A stretch of DNA of 64,000 nucleotides from Piromyces finnis. Its lineage: Eukaryota; Neocallimastigomycota; Neocallimastigomycetes; Neocallimastigales; Neocallimastigaceae. Below are positions 25,201 through 37,480 of this stretch, one piece after another (the first letter of the stretch is position 1; each line of letters starts with the position of its first letter). The stretch lies in assembly GCA_002104945.1 (NCBI GenBank), contig MCFH01000036.1:262001-326000 (forward strand), written 5' to 3'. A program made the position numbers and the translations under genes. The notes under the pieces were generated by a model. It made no database searches and was not told the origin of the DNA. It worked only from the letters and a program-made list of their open reading frames with translations.

Positions 25201-28200
25201 CATCACCACAATTATTTAATTCCATTTGAAGATCTTTTATAGTATTAGCCATTTCATCCTTTTCATATTTACTTTGAATTATGGTACTATCCATACTACG
25301 AAGATCAGAATTAAGTTTTTCATTTTCACTTTCTTTCATGATAATTTTTTCTGAAAGTGTCTTAAATGAATTTTTGATCTTGATAAGTTCATCATCTTTA
25401 CTGGCAAGTGTGGTTTTTAAATCTGCAAAACTATTCTTTAAGTTATCATTTTCAGTTCTTGTATTATAAATAATACCATTTAGATCGTCAATTGATTTTC
25501 TCATATCTTGACTTTCTTTTTCCTTATCTACTAAACTATTTTTTAATTTTTCAATTGTTGTACTAAGGGTTTTCTTTTCCTCACAAACAAGTTGAAGATT
25601 TTCATTGTCGCTCTTTAATTGTTCAATTGATTTATTTAATTTTTCTTTTTCCGAATTGAAATAGTTTTTAGATGTTTCAAGTTGAATTTTTAAGTCATTT
25701 ATTATATCCTTTAATTGATTTGCTTCATTAATTTTTGCTTTTCTTATGTTATCTAAGTTTTCGTTAATAGATTGACATTCTTTATCTTTAGAATTTATTT
25801 TATCTTTAAGATCATCTAATTCTTTTTCTTTTTCTTCAGATTGTTCTAATATTGTTTCGTTCAATTTTTCTAAAGAAGATATTTTCTTTAAAAGTGAGTT
25901 ATAACGCTCTTCTTTGCTATTGAGATCATCCTTGAGGGAATTGACTTCTTCATTTAATTCTTTGTTTAATTCTAAAATCTCAATACGAGAAGACTCAATT
26001 TGATGAATCATTACTTGATAATTTTTATTTAATTCTTTATCTTTTTCCATTTCTTTAGTTAATTCTTCTTGATCGTTTTCATAATTGAATATTATTTCAT
26101 CTTTTTCATGGATTTTATAAAGAAGTGATTCAATGTAACGTTGAAGAAATTCTAATTCACAACGCTTTTTATTAATTTGGACATTTAATCTTTCAATTTT
26201 TAGTTCAACTTCCGTTAATTCTTTTTTACCAACATTAGATTTAATACTTCTAGTTAATGAATTTCTACTTGCAATACTTCTAGAATCTGATGAAATACTA
26301 TCAAATATTTTTGATGTTTTATTTAGAGAATCGGAAAAATCAAAAGAATCATTAATATCAATATCATTATCGTCGTTTTTATTTCCAATATGAGGAAGCG
26401 GCTTATTAAGATGATATTTATTGGATGAATTAGAATTAATATAAGATGCACTCTTAACAGATAATTTGTCATCATTACCTAAGCCTTTCTCACTTTCCTT
26501 ATTAGAAAGTGAGGAGAAGAATAACTTATTATTAGAATAAAGCTTCTTGTAATTTTCTTTCTCTTCATCCAATTCCTTTGACAATTGCTCGATTTCTTTT
26601 TTAAGATCAACAATAGTATTTTGAGAATGCAAATACTTTTCTTTATATTCATTCTCTTCCGGGTGAGACGAACCATATTTCTGGTTAAATTTTTCATTAT
26701 AATCAGAAATATGTTTTTCTCTTTCAGACTTTAAGTCTGAAATTTTTTCTTCTAAAGTAGCAATATGACTTTTTTGAGTTTCCATTTGATTTAAGAGACT
26801 CATACTTTTACTCTTCTCTTTTTCTAAACTAAATGATTGACTTTTACATTTCTTTTCTAAATCTTCATTCATGTCTAATTGACTATTTAATTTATTTTTA
26901 GTGGAGAGAAGTTCATTTTGAGCTTTCTTTAACTCCTTTTCATTAGAGTTGATGCGATCTTGTAAGGTACTAATGGTCGAATCTTTCTCATATGATTCAT
27001 AACGTAATTGAATATTTTCTTGCTTTAAATCATCTATTTTAATTTTAAAATTATTAATATCTTCCTTCATTCTTTTTTCATCGTCTTTATATTGATCAAG
27101 TTCCTTTTTACAATCATTTAATTCGTTGCTTTTTTTAAAGATGGTATCATTTTGTTTAGAAACTTTATTCTCCAAATCCCGACACTTTTGTCTAAAAGAA
27201 CTAATTTGTTCATTTTTTTCATTAACTGTTTTGTCATAATATGATTTTTCACTTTCATATTTACCGGAAGTTTTTCCTTTATTATTAGAATCTTCCATAT
27301 ATTTATTTACAATAATTTCAAAATTTTTAATTCGTTTTTCATAGTTATCTGATTTATGTTTAAAATCTTCTTTTTGTGATTCAAAATCCTTTTGTGATAA
27401 TACCAACTGATCTTTTAATTCTTTATTATTGTTTTTAATGTCAATAATTTCATTTTCATATTTACCACATTTATTTTGAAGAAGTAAAATTTGATTTTGA
27501 AGTGAAGAATCTTTCGAATTTTTAATATTTTCTGCTTCATTTTTATAATTATTATAATTTAGTTTAAGATCTTCATATTCTTTTAATATTTTTTGATAAG
27601 CATCTTCGGTTTCTTTTAATTTTTCAACTAATTCCGGATTATTATTATTATTATTATTATTATTCGATTGATTATTTTCTGAGAATGAAGTATTATTATT
27701 ATGGGCTTTTAGTGAAAGATTATAAATATCACTCCAACTTGTTTTAGATAAATGTTTAATATTTTTCGAAGAAGTTCTTGAACTGACATTTTCTAAACGC
27801 TAAAAATATAAATTTATAAAGAATAAAAATAAAATTAAAATCATGTATAGGAATCCTATGATTCATAATTTATTATTATTATTTAATTATATATATATAA
27901 AAGAAGCATTACCAATTTCGATATCTCTTCTCTACTTTGATTTAATTCAATCTGAAGTTCTTTAATTCTATTTTGATACATTTGTTGAATGCATATTAAT
28001 AATTCATTTGTATATTTATCGGTTCCTTTAGAAGCTTTATTATTTAATAAAAAAATATTGTTTATATAGAATTATCCAATGAATATTAGAAAGAAATTTT
28101 TTATTTTTTTTAAGTCATAGTATCATTAAATTATTATATTATACCAAGATCTAATTGAATTAAAGCTGCATCTCTTGATTTTTTATCAGTATGAGCCAAA

Positions 28201-28513
28201 GCTAATTGTAATGCTGAATCTCTTATTCTTAATTCCTTTTTTAAACGCTCTTGTATAGAATTTTGGCGTTTCTGTATCAAATCAAATTGCTAATAATATT
28301 ATTATATAATATAAAATATTTAGTTTTTATTAAATTATTCTGAAATTAATAATTATGTACATTTCATTTATTTATAATAGTTATAAAATATTTATATATA
28401 TATTTAATAATTATTTTATTAAATATATCTACCTGGGTAGAGTTATTATAACTTTCATACGTATTGAAGTTATTCATTTCTCTCTCCATATTCTTTTGCA
28501 TCATATTATTCAT
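22271..28513 (-). CDS. 1958-residue coiled-coil protein with 21-residue repeats
   Basis: Four exons: 28513-28433, 28289-28145, 28034-27913 and the large 27799-22271. Introns are GT-AG and join in phase; the ATG gives MNNMMQKNMEREMNNFNTYE. Nearly the whole protein is coiled coil rich in Lys, Glu, Asn, Ser and Leu. Disordered Ser/Asn/Asp breaks lie near the Asn run in exon 4, around the segment with SDSLNKTSKIFDSISS, and in the last 600 residues. The middle holds about ten copies of a 21-residue (three-heptad) unit with core QMKNSIEQLQNSVSQKEIEN. No motor head, kinase, EF-hand or membrane segment is visible. Architecture recalls tethering or centrosome/basal-body scaffolds; anaerobic fungi make flagellated zoospores, so such proteins are expected, but that is only a suggestion. 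A homology search restricted to the N-terminal 130 residues would be most informative. Confidence 0.88.
24663..25080 (-). repeat. 63-bp tandem repeats inside the coiled-coil exon
   Basis: The plus-strand marker GAAGTTGTTCAATTGAG recurs at 24723, 24786, 24849 and 24912, and slightly changed at 24975: an exact 63-bp period. The central copies are nearly identical in DNA, silent sites included, so they arose by recent duplication. The flanking copies are older and diverged. Each unit adds 21 residues, exactly three heptads, so the coiled-coil register is kept. Confidence 0.92.
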
Positions 28514-30535
28514 GTCGAATATCTTTATATTATACTAAATATTAAAGTATATTTTTTCTCCAAAATAGTAAAATGTAAATATTTTATTTTGATATAATTT
28601 ATTCTTAATAATATTTTTTTATCTAAATTATAAGATAATACTATATTTCTTTTTTTTTTTTTTTTAAAAAAAAAACAAAAATACAATTATAATATAATAA
28701 TCTATCTCTTTTTATTTATTTTCTTTTATCAAAAAAGAAAAAAGTACTAAAATAAAGTTTATAATTTTTTTTCTTTTTTTCGATAATAAAGTTTCTTATA
28801 CCAAAAATGAAATGTATAAAAGGATTAAATAAAAAAATAAAGATAAAAAAATAAAAATAAAAATAAAATACAAAATGCAAAATGCAAAAAAAAAAAAAAA
28901 AAAAAAATTAAAAATTATAAATTAAAAAAAACATAACTTTTATTGAATTAAATTTAATTAAAATTTTATTAAAATTATTTTTAATTAAAATTTTTGAAAT
29001 TTTAAATTTAAATTGATTTTAATTATTATATAAAAGGAAACTAATTAAATTTTAAAAAAAAAATATAACAATTTTTTCCAAGTTAAGATACTGTATCTTT
29101 TAATATATTTGCATTTCTACTAAGAATGTTTTGCCATTTTCAACTTTAAGAATTTCAATCGGATTAATATATTGTTATATTATAAAAAATAATTAATAAA
29201 CGAGATTTATATATCCTTAAAATGCTTTTAAAAAAATAATAATAAATTAAAATTTATTTTTGTTTCATATTAAAAAAAAAATACCTACATATTTACATAT
29301 TGAAAATAATATTAAATTACTATTATTATTTATTTTTTTTTTCTTATATAAATGATTCCATATAAATCACTCTAATTAAAATTGTTACATTAAAAAATAA
29401 AGACAAAAGATTTCTATAATAATACATATTTGATTTAATGTTTGTATTAAAAGATATTTTGAGGAAATTTCAAAATATTCTAAATAAATTAAATTTATTT
29501 TATTTTGGACAATAAATCTTTTAATTGTTGCAAGTTATTAATTAATAATATATAATATATAGAAAGGAATTATAAAAGAATAGATAATCATTTGTTAATG
29601 TTGTACATTGAGATAATATAAATAAGACAATATTCAAAAGAAAGTATATAAATATATGGTTTTAAAAATATTTATAGTTATAGCAAAATCATTTAGTTGT
29701 TATCATTTTATTTTATAATTTATTAATATCATCATGAATTATATTTACAAGGTTCAAAAGATTTTCTTTATTTGTATGAATATAATTGATATAGTAAATA
29801 ATATATATATTTTATAATTGATGTAGATATATTCAAAAATTATATGATAAATTATAAATTTTATTATTTTAGTATAATTTGATAGTATATATAAAAAAAA
29901 AAATAATTATTTTTTTTTTTTTTTTTTTCGCATACATAAAAATAACAATTATCAAGTTTCTATCTGTTAATTAGAAAATACTTTTTATATTTCATTATTA
30001 AGATAAGAAACTATAATTTTAATATATAATTCTTTCTTTTAATTTATTATTAATTAAAAGAAAAATTTATTTATTAACTATTATTCAATATTCAATAGTT
30101 ATATAATCATACAATATAAAAATAAATAAGAAAAAAAAAGAATGAAAAAAACTTTTTTTTTAAAAAAAAAATAATTTTTATTACCATTTTTATTATTTTT
30201 ATAAATATTATATAAATACAAAAATTTTGGTACATATTATTGTGTATGTATGTGTATGCTTTTTTCTTTTAGTTGTGATTTGATTTTTGTTTTTTATATT
30301 TTAATTTTTTTTTTTTTGAAAAGTGTTAATTTTTAATTTTATTGTTGACTAATGTTAAGATTTTTCCAAATCAATTATTATTGTTAATAACATTAATAAT
30401 GATTTTACTTTTAATTAATTATTTATTTTTATTTTTATTTGTTTATATGATTTTCTTTTTCAAAATTTTTCTTTAAGATTAGTCAACTTTTTTTTACTTT
30501 TTATTTCTTTTTATCTTTTTCCTTTTTTATTCTGT
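28514..30535. other. Spacer between coronin and the long coiled-coil gene
   Basis: Two kilobases of AT-rich DNA with runs of A or T up to about 20. It should contain the promoter of the coiled-coil gene (next to 28514) and coronin's 3' region. I see no gene, no strong repeat and no RNA gene. Confidence 0.6.
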
Positions 30536-33054
30536 TCATTTGGCAATGTTCATTTGTTCTAATTGAGCTTCTAATTGTCTTATCTTAATATCCTTTTGAG
30601 TAATAGTACTCTTTAATTGTTCAATTTCCTTCTTCATTTCCTTATATGCTTCCTTTAACTAATTATAATTATAATAAGATCAATAATATTTTTTAATTAT
30701 ATTATTCAAAAAAATTTTTGTTAAAAATTTTTTATATATTATTTATTATTCATATACACATACTTCCTTTTCAGAAGTTGGCATCTTTTCATCATTTTGT
30801 GCAAGGGTAGCAGCAGCAGCAGCGTTATCAACGCTAAATTCACGCTTAACTGGAACAAAGCCATCCTTAAGATTGAATAATAATGGGTTAGCATCCTTAC
30901 CAGAGAAGAATTCTTCACAGGTTAAAGCTGGTTTACCATCACAAGTATCAGTGTAAATATCACTGGCAAAGTTATCAGACTATAAATTTTCAAAAAATAA
31001 AATTTTTAGTTTTCTAATATAATAGCTAAATTTCAAATAAGCTAATATAAATTTCCTTTTTTATTCATTTAAATATATATATATATATTTATTTTTACCT
31101 TTCTTGGAACACGGAATGAAATTGGTTCAACAGCATTACTGTGAAGCTTGTATAAACGAGCAACTTCAACTTCAGAAGTGTTAACAGCACGCTTTGGTAA
31201 GTATCCCATACCACGTTGTGGATCACTACTCTTGAATTCTGTATATATAAATTAAATATAAAATGGTAAATATATAAAGATTTTTTTTTTTATTTTGGTT
31301 ATATATATTTAAAATGGTAACATTACCAGAAAGGAAGTATAATTGTTGACTGTCATCAACATATTCGTAGTAACGAATGTTACCATCACCTTTACCAGCA
31401 ATGTAAAGCATTTTAGTATCATTATCATAGAATGGCATAAGAACACCAGAACTTGTATCAATATTTTCTTGAATGATTGGAGTACCAAAGTTCTTAGTAT
31501 CGTAAACAAATATTTGACGATCACTAGTTCTACTGAAACCAGTAGTGGCAATTTTATCTAAATCACCCATCCAAACAGCTCTAGAACCCTTAACACCTTG
31601 GTGACCGCTAGTTTCCTATTTAATTTAAGTAAAATAAAATGGTTGTATAATAAACAATTAATATATATGAAAATAAAATACAACGAAATTTATATATGTA
31701 ATAACAAACGCTTTGATATTAACCATTGCAACTTTACCGGAACGGACATCAAATACTCTAAGTTTCTTATCTCTACAGCTGGAACATAATAAACTTCCAT
31801 TGTAACTCCATGAGATAGATTGAATAATTTCAGAACAACCAGTTAATTGAACCTTTTCACTACCATTAGTAATATCCCAAATACGAATAGTTAAATCACC
31901 ACTAGCACTAGCTAAAACATTATCAGCAACTGGGTGGAAAAGAACATGACCAACCTTACGGTCATGACTATGAAAATTTTATTATATATATATTAAAAAA
32001 TTAAAATTTATTATTTCTACTTATTTTTACATATTTTATTTTTAGATATAAATTTAATTATTAAATCTCTTTTTACACTTACCCATTAAGAGAAATAACT
32101 GGAGTAGTAATATTTTCTTTGAGACCGCCTTCTGGAATACTCCAAATCATAACTTTACAGTCTTCAGAAGAAGAAGCAATAATATTATCATTGAATGGAT
32201 TAAAATCGGTATCTAAAACTGCAGCACTGTGACCATTGAAGCATGGAAGATTATCTTGAAGCTTACCAGTTCTTTCTAATGGAACAACAGCGAAAGAACC
32301 ACCACCACCAGCTTCTAAGTTAATAGATAAGTACCTTTTATAATTATATAAGAAATATTTTAATCAATATTATTGTTTTTTGATTTTGATACCTAAAATT
32401 ATATTAGTGTCTATGTTGTATATACTTACTTTGGGTTAACCTTAACAAGATTAGTATCCCATGCACTTCCACTAACCTTAATATTTCTAATTGAATTAAA
32501 TATTTAATATTACAATTTAGTTTTGATATTAATAACTTCATTTGTTAGAGATATATTTATAAATAAATATTTATATATAATTTAAAGACTATTTTCTATA
32601 TATTCTATATTCTATATATATTCTATATAAAATTTTATCTAGTAAAATAATGTGTAAAATAATATTCAAAAAATATTTCGTGTATATTGAACTTTTTAAT
32701 GTGTACTGTATTGGTTGCTATTTTAAAATATTAATTCTTTTGAATTATTCTTTATTGTTTTATTTTAAATTTAATAAGTGGTAACACTCTTTATATTAAT
32801 AATAAATTCTGATATTATACGTTTAATACTGATATATATAAATACTTTAATATTTCTGTTTTATTAACTATTGTTTTTTTTTTTTTTTTTTTTATTAATT
32901 ATTATTCAACATATATTCTTTCTCTAATTCTTTATTAATACATAATAATAATTTGAATAATAAACAATGCATACTCATAAGTATTATCTGGTCTTTTAGC
33001 TCCAGTACCGAATACGTGTCTAAACTTTGAAGAACGAACAAATGATGGTGCCAT
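30536..33054 (-). CDS. CRN1: Coronin, actin-binding WD-repeat protein
   Basis: Coronins bind F-actin and tune Arp2/3 and cofilin at cortical and endocytic actin patches. Eight exons: 33054-32975, 32486-32430, 32334-32083, 31967-31724, 31615-31327, 31238-31099, 30979-30764, 30658-30536; 466 residues. The N-terminus shows the coronin signature (SSKFRHVFG, then NIKVSGSAWDTNLV and LERTGKL). A seven-bladed WD40 propeller follows (ASSSEDCKVMIWSIPE, ASASGDLTIRIWDI), then the post-propeller segment with GYLPKRAVNTSEVEVARLYK and PISFRVPRK. The last 40 residues are a short coiled coil (LKEAYKEMKKEIEQLK) for oligomerisation. It is the short type, without the long microtubule-binding insert of budding-yeast Crn1. 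The fourth intron appears to use GTTAAT as its donor: it is the only GT there that keeps phase with the next exon. Confidence 0.97.
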
Positions 33055-35036
33055 TTTTAATATTGATATTTACTATTATTATTATGATTTATATATTTAT
33101 TTTTTAGGGATAATTATAATATAAAAATTAACAAATTTACAAAAATACAACTTTTTTGTTATTTAAAATAAATTAAATGAACAAACGAAAAAAAAAAGTG
33201 AAATATAATTAAGATAAAAAACTGATTAAATATTTATTTTTAAATATATATATATATAAAATAATTACAAAGTTTTCTATTTTAACTATAATTCTTATAT
33301 TTTTAATATATTCCAAATTTTAATTTTTAAAAAAAAAATTAATTTAAGAAATTAAATTAAAATAATTAAAGTATCATAAAATTAACTTTAAATAAACCTT
33401 TTTGTTTTAAACTTTTACAATACTCTATAAAATAATAATAATTAATATTAAGATAAATAATTATTAAATATAAATATATGTATTTATTTTTTATTAGTAA
33501 TTTAAATATTTATTTTTTTAGGTTATTTACGCGTCTATATTTATATTATTACATTTAAGCATAACAATTAATGCAAAAAATAACATTTTAATAATAATAT
33601 GATGTATGAAAAGTTTTATATTCATAAAATAGTATAGTAGGTTTTTTATATTTAAATCCAATGTTATAAGAAACAACTATGCATAATAGTATTATTTAAA
33701 TATCAATAGAATTATAAATAATAATTTAGTTTTTTTTTTTTAAAAAAAATATCTATATTTTATTTAATATCTTTTATATTTTGAATGTTTTTATATGTAA
33801 ATTAAAAAATTTAATTTTATATAATCACATTTATGGATTATACATTAAAATGAATAAAAATATAAAAATAAATTTTTCAATAGAATAGGTGAATAATATG
33901 AATGTAAATACTAGTTATTCAATATATTAAAGAATGAATAATATTATATTTACTGTTCAAAGAAAGATATATTTTTTTAGTTTATTTGTTATTAACGCTT
34001 TCCTTCCCTTCTAAATTAATATTACATTTTATCGTAATGCTTATAAATATTTTATATACTTGGGAAAAAATGTGAATTATTTATTAAAAGTTCATATCTA
34101 ATTAAAACATCATTAATTATTTTAGTATTAATAAGCTTTTGATTCTATAATTATATATTTATAAAAAAAATCAAGTATTGTTAAATATTAAAGTTATTCT
34201 TTATAAATTTTAAATAACTGTCATTAAACAAAAATCAAATATTTATTAATGTATATTAGAAATTTTTTAGTTAAAAAAAATATTGACATTTATAGTGGCA
34301 TTTAGAATTGAAAAGTCGTAATAAATATTATTCAATTTTGGTAGTAACAACACTTAACAATGAAATAATATCATTAAATATTTTAATTTTTCTATAATAT
34401 TAATTCATTTATTAATAATACTCTTTATTTTTATATTCTTCTCTATTTTCTTATAAAATTATAATCAAACTTTAATTATTATATATAAACCATTTACTAA
34501 AGATTAATGTGAAAAAATAAATACTAATACTACTAGTAATAAGATATTCACTCCATGTACTTATGCATTAATATTATCATAATCATTGATATTCTTACTT
34601 TATATTTTCATTTTTTTTTATTAAACAAATAAAAGATATTTTAGTATGATTTCATAATATATTTTTTCATATCTCTAAAGTTTTTTTTTTTTTTTTTCCT
34701 CTTTTATTAATAAAAATAATGTTATGCTAATTAATTAGCATCATAAAAATATTATTAATACTATTCAAAACAGTAAACTTTTATATAAAAAAGGTTTAAT
34801 CTTTTTTTTTTTTTTTATTTTTAGAAAAGTTCAAAATTTTTTTCTATTTAATTATTTATAAATAATAAAAATTTTATTAGAATATTGAAATATTTTTTAC
34901 TAATTAATGGCTATTTTCAGGAATATTAAATTTTGATATTATATATATAGATATTGATGAACGAGTGTTTATAAACCGGAATAATTAATGCTTTAAATAA
35001 TAAATAATATATAGTAATAAAATGTCCATACGACAC
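33055..35036. other. Spacer between SYF2 and coronin
   Basis: Two kilobases of AT-rich DNA. It should carry the coronin promoter and the SYF2 3' region. Apart from an 18-bp perfect palindrome (34724-34741) and T runs near 34681 and 34803, nothing stands out; no exon was recognised. Confidence 0.6.
34724..34741. repeat. 18-bp perfect palindrome
   Basis: ATGCTAATTAATTAGCAT is identical on both strands. Its core TAATTA is a common homeodomain-type site and the flanking ATGC steps make it symmetric, so it could bind a dimeric regulator. It lies about 300 bp past the SYF2 stop, so it may equally be chance. Confidence 0.6.
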
Positions 35037-35569
35037 TTATAAAGCTGTTCCTCTTTCCAAATTGGCTTTGATTTCTTCGGTATATTTATCATAAGCTCTT
35101 GATAATTTTTTGTTGAAACGCATATTTCTTTCGTTAATGTAAGTAACTTCAGCATCTTCATCCCAACGACGACGTCTTGAGAATTTATTTCTTCTTTCAA
35201 CTCTGTTTTAATTTTAATAATAACAACAACAACAACAACAATAATATTTAATATTTGATTTTGAAAATTATAAATAATGGATAGAAAACTTATATAATTT
35301 TTTAAATATTATTATAAACTACTAAAAATTAAACATTACTGTTTTTCAAGATCTTTGACTAATCTATTAACAGCTTCAGTATTTGGCTTAGAATCAATAC
35401 TAGCGTATGCAGTTGAATTAGCATCTCTGTAAAAGTCTGATGTATCACCAGTATTAAGCGATGATAAAATTGCAATTTGTTTTTGTTTATTGTATTCTTG
35501 AAGGTTAGGTTTAAATTCTTTTATTTGCTTTTTATACTTTTTGGCAGCAATTTGTGCATAATCTATTTT

Positions 35570-35605
<36 letters not shown>

Positions 35606-36767
35606 TTAAGTTTTAATTATATTCTTTTACCTATTCTTTCTTATTCAATTTACATATATATATTTATTAAAGCTTTTTTTTTTATTCAATTATTTAGCTT
35701 TATTTTTTTAATATTTACCTGTAAATCCAGTATCTGCTCTTTTAGCTTTCCTTTTTTGTTTCTTTTCCCAACGTTCAACATCTTCGATAGTATATTCTAA
35801 TGCTCTTTTTCTATCATAATCAATATCATTTTCTTCGGCCAACTTTATAATATTAAACATTATTTAGAGCCATACATTTTTTATTAAATTAATGCGAACC
35901 ATTATATATTATAATGTATTTAAATATATATTAATTTTATATTTTCCTATAATATTTTTTTAGGATTTTAATATTAGAATTTATATATTGCTTTAAAATG
36001 ATTATACCTTTTTATCTAATAAAATTTCAGCCTTTCTTCTTTTTCTTTCTTGACGAGCTTCTTCTTTTGGATTTTCCTTGGATTTACTATGTTCTTCATA
36101 TACATCTTTTCTATTTTCATTTATTGAATCATCCTTTTTTTTTATTAAAATTTAAACAAATATATGTAAATATAATTATTATTAAAAGTCTTTATAACTT
36201 TTGATTTATAAAGCTTAATTAAAACATAAAATTATTATGACATAAGGAAACTATAGAAATATGAAAATGATTTTATTATATTTTCATTTTCATATTCTTC
36301 TCTCTTTTTATTGATAACTTAATCAAAATATTATTATATTATTATACTGATTGTAATTTCATTTCTTTTCATTTTTTTGAACCTACTTTTTGCTAAAATA
36401 GATTGAATTTCTTTTAAATATCAATATAACTTTTATATATATTGAAATATTGAAATAATGATTTAAAATAATTAATTATTGACAATTATAAAATTTTATT
36501 TTGTTACATTATATCAATTATTTTGTTAACACTATATTTATTAATTTTTTATTATTACTATTATATACAAAATTGATTTTATTTTGAAAATTAATATTGA
36601 ATTTGATTTTGAATATAAATTTCAAGTTTAAAATCTAATTTAAAATTTACCAATCTTTCTTGTAATTTCTTAAATTTCTTTAAGCGCTCTAACTTTCTTT
36701 CTTTATTTGTTAATTTTTTGGTTGATGTTACTTCTGTATTAACTTCTTCTGATTCTTTATCTGACAT
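35037..36767 (-). CDS. SYF2: SYF2, spliceosome NineTeen-complex protein
   Basis: SYF2 (p29/GCIP-interacting in animals) is a helical component of the activated spliceosome associated with the Prp19 complex. Five exons: 36767-36651, 36133-36008, 35842-35719, 35562-35340, 35202-35037; 251 residues, normal for the family. The family core is obvious: [39 protein letters not shown], the [12 protein letters not shown] segment, [40 protein letters not shown] and the C-terminal [15 protein letters not shown]. The N-terminal 75 residues are charged and variable, as expected. The start gives [10 protein letters not shown]; upstream is a T run. Introns are short, and one (35203-35339) contains a CAA repeat. 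Divergent to the phosphatase gene starting at 37481. Confidence 0.97.
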
Positions 36768-37480
36768 CTTTTTTTTTTTTTTTCTAATTAAATGTATGTG
36801 TAGTTGAATAAAAAAGGTATAATTTTTTTTTTGAAAATAAATAATTAATTTGATGTTAAATTTATTAAATTTAATTTAATAATATCCTGTGACTAAATAA
36901 TCACGTTATTATATACATATTTTACATTTAATAATGTCATTTTTGTATATTTTTTTTTAATTTATTAATTATTTTTAAAGATTTAAAGATTTAATAATAA
37001 GGATTTTTAAAAATGAAATTATTTAAAAATTTTAATAAAATAAATTTTTTTTTTTCTTTACCAAAAAATAAGACAAAGAATAACATTCAAATCTAAAAAA
37101 CGACAATAACAACAACAATAAAATAAGTTGTTATAAAAAAAAAAAGAAACCAGTAAAGTAGTAGGAATAATTTTTTTTAAGAAAAAAATTATTAAATTAA
37201 TTATAATTGAAAATTTAAACAAAAAAACAAAATAAAAACAAAAAATAGTTAAGTAATATTTATTTACTTGACATTAAATAATAATTAATTGTTACTACTT
37301 GAAATAATAATTACCAAATTAGAATCCATAATTACTAATAAAATAATTTTATTTGTGAATTTTCTCTCATTTTAAAGAAGAAAAAAACAAAAAACAAAAT
37401 AAAATTATTTTTAATATTAAGATTACTTATCCAAATAAAAAATAAGACAAAGTTTAAATATTTTAATAAAAGTAATAAAA
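36768..37480. promoter_or_regulatory. Shared divergent promoter region of SYF2 and the 5-phosphatase
   Basis: 713 bp separate the two divergent start codons. The sequence is A/T with several A and T runs; the last stretch before 37481 is A-rich, as before most plus-strand starts in this window. I see no defined binding site; assignment as promoter rests on gene orientation. Confidence 0.5.

Noticed and set aside
28355-28597. 80-codon plus-strand frame near the start of the long coiled-coil gene
   Set aside because: It overlaps the first exon and intron of the minus-strand gene and is made of Ile, Tyr and Phe from AT-rich DNA.
35477-35800. 107-codon hydrophobic plus-strand frame
   Set aside because: It is the antisense of SYF2 exons 3-4 and the intron between them, whose AAT repeat gives the Ile run.
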